Source: Aulostomus chinensis (lineage: Eukaryota > Chordata > Actinopteri > Syngnathiformes > Aulostomidae). Taken from it: DNA of 64,000 nucleotides. The stretch is taken from contig JBBMOA010000018.1 of NCBI GenBank assembly GCA_037954235.1, forward strand, positions 12,634,501-12,698,500, written 5' to 3'. Shown here in pieces: positions 50,339 through 60,898 of the stretch; the first letter of the stretch is position 1; each line of letters opens with the position of its first letter. The notes under the pieces were generated by a model. It saw only the letters and a list, made by a program, of their open reading frames with translations. It did not search any database and was not told where the DNA came from. A program made the translations under genes and the position numbers.

Positions 50339-52619
50339 CTGGCCATGTTCCATTGAGTAACCTCCTCTGTGTGTTTAATATCATATCAGAATGGTCAGTC
50401 TGTGTTACTCCTGCTGGACTGCACCAGAGTTACACCATGAGAATAAGGCAGTCGTACACACACCGCTTCCCCCGAGCCAGCTGCCGTCTTTGGCATCCTC
50501 CTGCAGTGTGACCACATGAATTTATCAAACTATAAGTGGGAGTTAGCGCTCACCTTCAGTTTTTGCTGAATCGGCATGAATAGAGCAAATGCAGTCAGTC
50601 ATAAGCACTTGCTCACCAACAGCCTGCTCTCATGCTCCTGTTTCTGCTGACACAGCAAAGACCATGTGTGTGTTCTTCTGCTTTAGCCCTTAGGAAAAGA
50701 GTTGAAGTGAAGAGCAAGGGGATCACTCCAGAGTGAGATATCAATTCATCAGATCACCTGTTTTTGCCTCACAGATAACTTGAACTTGTGTTTTTTTTTG
50801 GGGGGGGGGGGGGTTGCTCCTCTTTGTGAATGACTTCTTTCTCCCCCACTCTCGCTCACAGTGGGACTGCAGTGGTTATACACTCACTGGCCACTTTATT
50901 AGGTACACCTTGCTAGTACCGGGTTGGACCCCCTTTTGCCTTCAGAACTGCCTTAATCCTTCGTGGCATAGATTCAACAAGGTACTGGAAACATTCCTCA
51001 GAGAGTTTGGTCCATATAGACACGATAGCGTGACGCAGTTGCTGCAGATTTGTCGGCTGCACCATCATGTGAATCTCCCGTTCCACCACATCCCAAAGGT
51101 GCTCTATTGGATTGAGATCTGGTGACTGTGGAGGCCATTTGAGTACAGTGAATTCATTGTCATGCTCAAGAAACCAGTCTGAGATGATTCGAGATTTATG
51201 ACATGGCGCGTTATCCTGCTGGAGGTAGCCATCAGAAGAGGGGAACACTGTGGTCATAAAGGGATGAAGATGGTCGGCAACAATACCCAGGTAGGCTGTG
51301 TCGTTGCAACAATGCTCAATTGGTACTAAGAGGCCCAAAGTGGGCCAAGAAAATATCCCCCACACCATTACACCACCAGCACCAGCCTGAACCGTTGATA
51401 CAAGGCAGGATGGATCCATGCTTTCATGTTGTTGACGTCAAATTCTGACCCTACCATCCGAATGTCGCAGCAGAAATCGAGACTCATCAGTCCAGGCAAC
51501 ATTTTTCCAATCTTCTGTTGTCCAATTTTGGTGAGCCTGTGCGAATTGTAGCCTCAGTTTTCTGTTCTTAGCTGACAGGAGTGGCACCCGGCGTGGTCTT
51601 CTGCTGCTGTAGCCCATCTGCCTCAAGGTTCGACGTGTTGTGCGTTCAGAGATGCTCTTCTGCATACCTTGGTTGCGACGAGCGGTTATTTGAGTTACTG
51701 TTGCCTTTTTATCAGCTCGAACCAGTCTGGCCATTCTCCTCTCACCTCTGGCATCAACAAGGCATTTTCGCCCACAGAACTGCCGCTCACTGGATATTTT
51801 CTCTTTTTCGGACCATTCTCTGCAAACCCTAGAGATGGTTGTGCGTGAAAATGCCAGTAGATCAGCAGTTTCTGAAATACTCAGACCAGCCCGTTTGGCA
51901 CCAGCAACCCTGCCACTTTCAAGGTCTCTTAAATCACCTTTCTTCCCCATTCAGATGCTCGGTTTGAACTGCAGCTGATCGTCTTGACCATGTCTACATG
52001 CCTAAATGCATTGAGTTGCTGCCATGTGATTGGCTGATTAGTAATTTGCGTTAACGAGCAGTTGGACAGGTGTGCCTAATAAAGTGGCCAGTGAGTGTAG
52101 TTTGCTTGTTTTCTGCTCAAATCAAAATGTTTGTTTGAGTTCATGGCTAAATGGAGAAGACATGAATTAACCTGAATAACACAACTGAGAGTTTGTAAAT
52201 TGATATTTTTGACAGTTTTGTTGTCGGAAGCCTTCAGTCACCATTAGCTTCAGGCTAAATCTACATGATGGGCCGCTTTCTGCATTCTGGAGTCACAAAG
52301 AAGTTATACAGGAGGGACAAACATCTTATAGATGAGCTCAAGACACCTTTTTGGGAGTATTTGAAAGTCACACACACATACGCTCACACAAATCCTTGTA
52401 ATTATGTCTGTGTGATGACCTTCGATGACAGAATGCATTCCCTATCACCTTACCCAACCTTAACCATTACGACTAAATGCTTGACCCAGAACTTAACCAT
52501 AACCTGATTCTAACCCCGCCCCCTTAAACTTAGTTTTCACCTTCAAAGAGCCCTTTGAAGTTTATGAGGACCGGTCAAAATGTCCTCACTCTGTTGGTTA
52601 AAAATTCAGTAGTAGTAAG

Positions 52620-52667
<48 letters not shown>

Positions 52668-55600
52668 AGACTTAAAGAAGCTCCGGGTATTTATCCCAGT
52701 AGGACTACAGTCATTTGTCTAAGAATACAGAGTGCTCAAAGCAGTAATTACACTGTCTGTGGTTGAATTTTAATTACATGTTAGCAATGTGCCCACTATT
52801 GTCTGAAGTACACAAGTGTGACTGTGTGTGCTACGTTATCTTATGCACACATTCACACACTCCTTGGCTGTAGCACAACGAGCACAGCTCCCGGCCACCT
52901 GCTGCTGTGACAGAGCCGAGAGGCAGCAGGAGACGGAGAGTTTGATCACATTGTTGGCGAAGAGCCTTCATCTTCAAATAAGATTCGTCTTTTCACATTT
53001 GCACATTAAGCCGTGACGGTGGCTTACATGTTGTTAAGACGTAGTAGTGGTTTATTTATCTGCAAGTCCGAAATCCGTTTCATTTGTGAGGACCAGAATG
53101 TGTTTTATAAAGTCCTGTGGGGAGCTACTTTAAAAGAAATCAGTCAGAGAGCACGTAGCTCAGCTGAGGTGAACCCCTGGCCCCTGATACTTTCATGTTT
53201 GGGCCCTGTTTGTTCCGTAGAATGAAAAGGAGGTGAAACCTGGTAAAATTTAGATTTCGTAAGAACAAACAGACTAATGCTGCACTGTGGTGCAAATATC
53301 ACTTCCTGCATCCACTAGGTGGAGCTAGAAAACAAACATTTACTTTACATTTTGTTGTTGTTAACTGTAAATTCTGATTGAAGCAGATGTTTCGTCAGAA
53401 TTTATTCCTGTAACCACTAGGTGGTGCTAGAGCTGTAGCTTAAATTCAGACATCTTCAGGCAAAACATTAAATTTGGCCGCCTTGCTACTGTAATGCTGC
53501 TTAACAAAAACTCACAGTCTTCACTGCAACCCTTCACCGAGGTCTTGAGGTGTCTCTGAACACGTCTGAGACGGATCTGGTCAACCACCAGGAGGATTAC
53601 ATTAAAGTGTCATCATGCCAACAGGTGGCGCTATGGCTAATATGCATCAAGATTCAAGAATTAGTTCTTCACTGGCCCATTCTACACTCTTCCTTCAAGC
53701 TTGGTGAAAGTCATCCTGCTGACAAACAAATACCACCTTAAAACCTCCTTGGTACTGTGACATGTCCCACTTTAATTATGATCTCGTTTTCTTCCTCACT
53801 TGCGTTTGATTCTGGGTTCAATCTCAGGTCATCACTGGTCCCACTACAAACTGAGCTGTGGACGGAGGAGATACTGTCGCGGAGGACAATGGGAGACTGA
53901 TAAAAGTAACTAAAGTCAACTTGCAGCTTTAAAAGATGAAACGCTAGGATCTCATGAGGTAATTTGACGTAAGGTAGAGAAAAAAAAATATCCCAGATGT
54001 CCTAATATCTTTTTGAGTTTTGTTTTTTTTTCACAAATCATTAGATCAAGCCTAATGTCTTTCTTTCTTTCAGTCTCTGAATACTAGAGGGTGTGATGTT
54101 TGGATAAAAAATGTAACACTCGCAAAGACTAGCTTTGAAGGACAGTATCTGATAGCAGTTTTCTTCACATTTTGTATTCTACCGAACCTTTTATTTACCA
54201 TTTGAAGACACAATCAAAGGTTTACAGTCTTTCGAAGTGCATGAAGTGTAGTTTTATCCTTGCTCCTCTTTGAATGAAAGATGGACAAGGTAGGAATGAG
54301 AAGTGTTTAGTAGAAGTGCAATGTTTTTCCAAGATTTAGTCATGGTAGTTTGGGATTGAATTGTCATATCTCATGGATGTTGATTTCTTCAGCTGTCGCA
54401 GTATTCCCATGAGTATAACTCACACTCGTAGTCCTTGTACTTCTACCGTGTGGTACCCAAAAACTGTTTAGCCATGATTAAAAGCCCAATTTGAAGATTT
54501 TCTTTCCCGTGGCAGTGGGCGGATTGAAGGTTTAAAAAGAAAAAGTCCTCAATATCAGTTGGCCAAAAAAAAAAAAAAAAATATCAAGGCTCGTTTGATG
54601 TGACCTTGACTTTTGAGCTTTGACCACTAAACCCTTCAGATCATTTTTGAGTCCCGACCCGAGGCACGGTTTGCAGCGGCATACAGCAACAGCGCAGTAT
54701 TTGGAGTTTTCAGGAAATTCTAGTGGAAGTGTTAACGCTATGAAACCGCCTGTAGAGCTAAAGACCCCCTCCCAGCACCCTTTTTTTGTTGGTGTAGTGG
54801 TACATCATTTGGTACTGAGCACAGTGCAGTAGGAGACACAGTTTTGATTTGTGATGGTTGGATGGTTCGCATGTGCCAAACATTCACACAGCAAGTTTTA
54901 CTAAAAAAACAAAAAAAACGTACAACTGAGCTCATGAGAGAGCATCTTTTCTTCTCTGTGGCAGCTCTTGATCTTGTGCGAAGGCTCTACTCTCGAAGAG
55001 GGAATGAGACGGAGATAATAATAGTTACTGATGGCCTCACTCGCCTGAACTCCAGCCGCTCGTTCATCCTGTAGATTTCCGACCAGAACAAAGAAAAGCG
55101 CGGCTCGTGGCGGCAGAGGACGGTAAAAAAACATCACAATGGCCGGCATGTTTTTCCAATTTGTCAGAGCCTTGAATGAGCCAATGGAAAAGATGGTCTT
55201 AAATGTTAATATGCTGCTGCGGACATCAGCGTGCGGCCCAGAGAGGTGCTTGTGGCTCCTGTCGAGTAGGCTGTTCGAGCCTTGCTGCTTTTCATCCACC
55301 GGGGAGATTCAATGTGCTGTCAGCCGTCTCTCACCTTTGTTTTCTACTTTGTCCCTTGAAATGTCTTTTTTTTTCATCTACTTTTGTGGATTATCTAACT
55401 GTCACAGTCTCAGGTTTTCAACCCAGTGACAGCAGTTAATATTAAACACCAGATTGTCTGAAATGCTGTCGTTATAATAAGACCAAACTAATGTCCTTGG
55501 TGTTGTTATTTCCGTTTAAAGCCACAGGTGCAACCCAAGAGGTGTAATTAAAGCAAGTATTACAATCTATCACTAACAGTCAGCCTCTTCTAGAAGTTGC

Positions 55601-56534
55601 AGTGCGACATCAGAATTTATTCGTGTTTGTGAGCATCATATTGTTCCTTCCGAGGTTTACCTGTCTCCTACTTTGATGTTTGCCAAGCTGAGAACAGTCA
55701 GATTTTGAGTTGGGGGTGGGGGTGGGGGGGGTATTTAGTTGAAAACAACTTTCATACATTGACACTAATGAGTGAAGTAAACTGTAACCAAACAGCTGCA
55801 GGTAGAAAACCAAAAATATTAACTTACTGAATCCCTCTGCTTTGCATGATTTCAACCAATTAAATCAATTTTTAAGGCAAAAATGCCGATCTTTTAACTG
55901 TTTGGAATTAAAAAAAATTGCACCTTTCTCCAGGGTGCAAGTTATGACTAAAATGTATAATTTATAAATTATGATCTCAATTTAGATTAAATGTGGATGC
56001 ACTGTAGCAGCACCGTTGTGATACATCCCTTTTTTCATGATATGCTCTCAGCGTATATCTTTATTTTTTAGTATTTTAGTGAGTTTTCTTGTGCTCTGCT
56101 CATCAGACCCGCTGCCACCGTGGGTCAGAGTATGTCAGCGGGTGCATGTACTTGAACGCGAGCATGCATGTTAGTGTGTGGCTAAATACAGGTTCCTCTT
56201 TTATTATCCCTGGCCTGTGACTTTGTCATTGCAAATGGAAAAATTGTGCCAGACTCTCAACAGCTGTTCAGCCAGAAACACTCCGCCATCAAAATTCCAT
56301 CTGGGTCTCTGCCCCTTACAATTTCTCTCATGCTGTGAAGGCACATGGAAAAAATTGGCATTGTGCTATAAGTTATTCCCTGAGCCTGTTTACAGGTATA
56401 GCCTTTTTCCACTGCACTGGCGCATTCCTCCTCACTCCATTCCTGGCTTTTTGTAGCTGGTTGGCGAGTCAACACTGCCAGCCAGACCTTGACTTTCTTT
56501 CCATTAGCTTAACACAGCTATCCCTGGTTGAAGC

Positions 56535-56586
<52 letters not shown>

Positions 56587-59500
56587 TCCTACATGACCCC
56601 TGGGCATTCCAGCAGAGCAGTATAAGTCACCATCAGGGCCGTATCGATTTCTCAAGCCTGGAAATAAGCCTACGAGTAGTTGGAAATCTCCATCCTGGAG
56701 CGCTCGCTGTCCAGCATTTGTTGTTTTCTGAATGTATGGAAAATATTTGTTGTGTGACTCCCCATTCCAGCCTGTCATGGCCACCAAAAATGACACTGTC
56801 ACTGGGCCGAGTGGGTTAGTTTGTGCTGAGTGAAAGACTGTTAGTGCTGACTGATGTGTCCCAAGGGGCCGTGGGATCAGGTCCCTTCACTGATGTTACT
56901 ATTGTTGTTCGGCACGGTTCTGACCTGAGATTAGCCCTTGCTCACTGTTCTGCAGACAGCTCCTGATCCCCCGTACTCCCCTCACCAGTGTGCCTGTCCA
57001 CAGGTGTCATGGACACACAGTGTGAGCTGTAATCCTGGAACTTTCCCTTCTGTCTTTATTTTTAATTGCTGTCATAAAATTATGGTCTATACTCAGATGT
57101 TACACCAATGAAACGTTTTGCGAGCAGCCCCAGCAGAATTACACCTATATTTGCACCAATAAGGAGTCAGGGGGTCGTTTAAAACAAATTAAAGAATCAA
57201 ACATATGTGCTTCTTTGTCTCCTGTTTGTCTTCCAGTACCGGATTGGCCAGCTGTATATGATCAGTAAACACAGTCATGAGCAGAGTGAACGCGGGGAGG
57301 GGGTGGAGGTGGTCCAGAACGAGCCCTATGAAGACCCTGAGCACGGAGCAGGCCAGTTCACCGAGAAAAGAATCTACCTCAACAAGTGAGTGTCGTCATA
57401 ATCTGCCAACTCTGAGTTGTGTTTTCCGTGACGACGTTAGTTTCAGGTTCATTATCACCCTACCTGCGCTCACACTTATCTCTAATGCTCTGTTTATTTT
57501 CGATTATAAATTTTTAGCTCCAAGTGTCCCGTCTCTGCATCTGGATCCTGCTCTGATACTAAAACCTGACAGTTTCCTTCCACTTACTTCGTAATAATGT
57601 TCAATTTGTTCAGCAGCTCGTGTTCTGGCACAGAAACTTTTAAGGTTATTTTGGCAGGACCGCCCGCAACGGCCATCAGACGTTTACTGCAACAGACCCA
57701 ATTACTCCCATGTGACTCGCCTTTAAAGACTTCATCAGCTTCCCATTTTGGTGCAATACAGTTCAAGTCACAGGTTCTGTCCATCAGTTTTTGAGTGGGA
57801 AGACCACACGTCCAGCTAGGTTGACTAAAGCACTCCAAATTCACTGAAATCAGCTTTTTTATACGTTTAAATTTCTAGTATGGAAGAAATCTATGGCCTT
57901 GAGGCAATCAGATAAAAAAAAAAACAACACAAATTTATGACTTGTGAAAGTTGTAAATGAGCACTAAAGGAAGGTTAAAATAATGATTTGCTCTTTACGA
58001 CACTCCATGGATTCCCTACAGGACAAACCTGTTTTTTTATGATCTTCTTTCACAGAAACCTCCACGCCCGCGTCTCCTGAGTTTATATCTACTAATATTT
58101 CATCTCACACTGAAGAGGGCGTGCGTTCAATCACTCGTCTCACTTCATTAGACCGCCGCCCATAAAGCCGTCAGAAGAGATTTGATTGTGGAAAAGATGA
58201 TGTGACATTTCAGCATGTCAGCATTTGTTGGCTGTCTTATTGGAGCGAACAGCTGGGTATAAATAGTAGAGCACGGTGTTGTATAGATTATATATGCTGC
58301 ACTATACATGATTGCTGTGTTTGGAAGAGAGAAACTGTAAATACTGATAATCCTGACAGAAGTTTTTGTTTTACAGCGAAAGAAGTTTAAAGTGTGAACT
58401 TAGGTCACGAAGAAAAAAAATTCCGCAAAACCAAAATATTATATATTTCTGTCCAAATTGTTACAGCTTCTTGAACTTGAAAAGAAAACTTTTGCAGCAT
58501 AGACAGAGACAAGGCTTTGTGTTTTTTTTTTTGTGTGAAATAATATTTAATGGGCCCATCAATCTCTTACGAATATTTCAGAACGTCAAATGGCCTAATC
58601 GAATGTTTCCCGGAGGTTTGATGTTGATCCAGTCATTCCGTATGTTTTTTTTTTTTTACATATTTGTTACAGTTAAAATCTAAAATTGCTCACCACGCAG
58701 TTACCGCTGCAGAGTCGTAAGGGTGGGTTTTATGAGTGGGAACAACATTCAGCTCGTTGAGTCACCTCTTAAATGTTAATGTGCCAAATTAAGATCATTC
58801 ACGAATCCCAAAGCCCAAATAAAGTCTCGGGTTCGAGTCCCAAACTCTGCTCATCAGACACATGCTGGGCGAGTGTTGCGCTGATCAGCTTTGACGATGT
58901 CTGAATTCACATGTATGTCAGCAACACGCCACCTGAAATCCTATTTTCTCTCATTTATAACCTGCACACATCCACTTTTCATTCCATCTCTCTATTGACA
59001 TTTGGATTACACTGAGCGCATCTAATCAGCACGGGATGTGGAGGGTTATCAGCAGTCACAATGATCTGTAGATAGACATATTGATATTCATACAGTTTCA
59101 CTGACTATATCTGTTGTGTGTGAACACTATTTATTTTTTTGAAGAAAATCAGGAAAAGCGCTGTATTTTCCGTTGCTCTCCTTCTCGTTCTTTCTCAGGA
59201 TGAATAAAAAAAAAACGTGACTGTTGTCTGGTTACAACTCTTCACTTTTGAACTGGAATTTATTGCACAATGAAAAAAGCTTTTCTTTTATTGATGGCCA
59301 TAATCAGAGTGAACCCGGCGTAAGTAGGTAGCTGCGGTAGGTCCTGTCTGTGGGGATGCCATATTTCAGCCAGGCAGCGGACACACTCACACGCCCAGTG
59401 GGTAGTTTATGTATGACGGGACGTAAAGACGTTAGCGGGCCAGCAGCTCTACAGCATCCATTTTAAAGAATGTAGCCGAATTAATATCTTCCCTATGAAT

Positions 59501-60811
59501 GATTTATTGTTTCAACACTCGCCTCACTTCTGCTATTTATCAGAAATATAGATTTTTTATGGCCCAAACTGTAGAAACAGTTACAAAAAACCTGCACCAA
59601 ACACTTACAGTGAGATGAATCCTGTAGAGATATTGGCACATATGAGCTGGTCAGTCGTGTCCAGGTAGGTGGGTCTTTAAATCTATGACTGACTTGAATA
59701 AATAGCCCACACGTTACAATTTGAAAGGTTAATTTTCCTGCACAAAAGATATGTTTTACCTGTAACATTACACACACATGTAGGATTGGGTTTCATTTTG
59801 GACCACTGAGGAATCACAGGCGAACCACTGAGAACTCTTTGTGGGAATGACATACGCATATGTTGACTGATGTGACAAATAATGCAGATTATCCTGATGT
59901 AAATATGATATCTATAAAAGGCCAAAATCAGCTGATACAATCATGAAAACATAGTTTTAATAATCGGTGCCAGTTTGAGCCAGTTCTTCAGTGATTTTAA
60001 TTGGATTGTGAACAGTTGTTTCACTATATTTCTCTCCTTGACTGTTTTTGACGAGATGATTTGGTTAAAATAAAGCAGGGGAAAAAAACTGTCAAGGACA
60101 AATGGGCCATTCATATACAAGACAGACAGCTAGACAGAGAATACTGTGATGAGATGCGGTGAGGGTGACCGTTCCTGGTCACAAAAAAACCCTTTGGGAG
60201 TCCATCGGGATGTGTGAGGTGTCATCAACAGAAGGTTGTGTGTGCATGCCTGCATACGTGCATGCGTGTGTCCGTGCGTTCGTGCGTGGGCAGAAAAAGA
60301 TGAGGTCAATGTAGGTGATGGATAATTTGAGTAGTTGCTGTGGGACACCATGCCTGCCTCCCTACGCCCACAAACCACCTGTTACCATGTTCTAGCTGTG
60401 GACTACATGTCTGTGTGTGTGTGCGTGCGTTCCTGCGTGTGTGTGTTTGTATGTGTGTAGGAGAGAGGAGTCATTAAAATAACTACACTTTCATACGTTC
60501 TAGTGTGATACTCTGTTAAATTTAGACAGGGCAACAACTTCATCGATACGACTCAGACATGAATCTAGCCTGCCTGAATCACTTTAGTAGTTGTTTGGAA
60601 GGCTCGATTTTCACAGATTTATCAGTCATTGACACTGACCACTGCAGCATTGTTAGAGCCACACAGTCTGCTGACTAAAAAGTTCATTTTTAATGTTGTA
60701 TTTAAATCCCAGAACTGACATTTTGCTGTATTTACAGATCAAAGGGTCATAAACACGCATAGGCAGATGACCTAAATCTGCAAGAGGCATCTTGATGTGT
60801 CCTCACCCACA

Positions 60812-60898
<87 letters not shown>

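Larger units (their letters stand above)
44776..50878 (+). other. pitpnc1: pitpnc1 intron 1, between minisatellite and Tc1 element
   Basis: Holds G runs (45269-45291, 46077-46092 and about 50800-50813), several microsatellites and an LTR-like remnant at about 46650-47130. No gene is recognised. Confidence 0.6.
52100..57236 (+). other. pitpnc1: pitpnc1 intron 1, 3' part
   Basis: Holds repeat pieces at 52210-52312, 52371-52664 and 54590-54660, three GGTGG-core motifs at 53310-53635 and a GT repeat at 56538-56584. It ends in the TTGTCTTCCAG acceptor. No gene is recognised. Confidence 0.6.

Noticed and set aside
58811..58860. tRNA T-arm-like word (CTCGGGTTCGAGTCCC)
   Set aside because: No acceptor stem, D-arm or anticodon arm can be found at the right distances.
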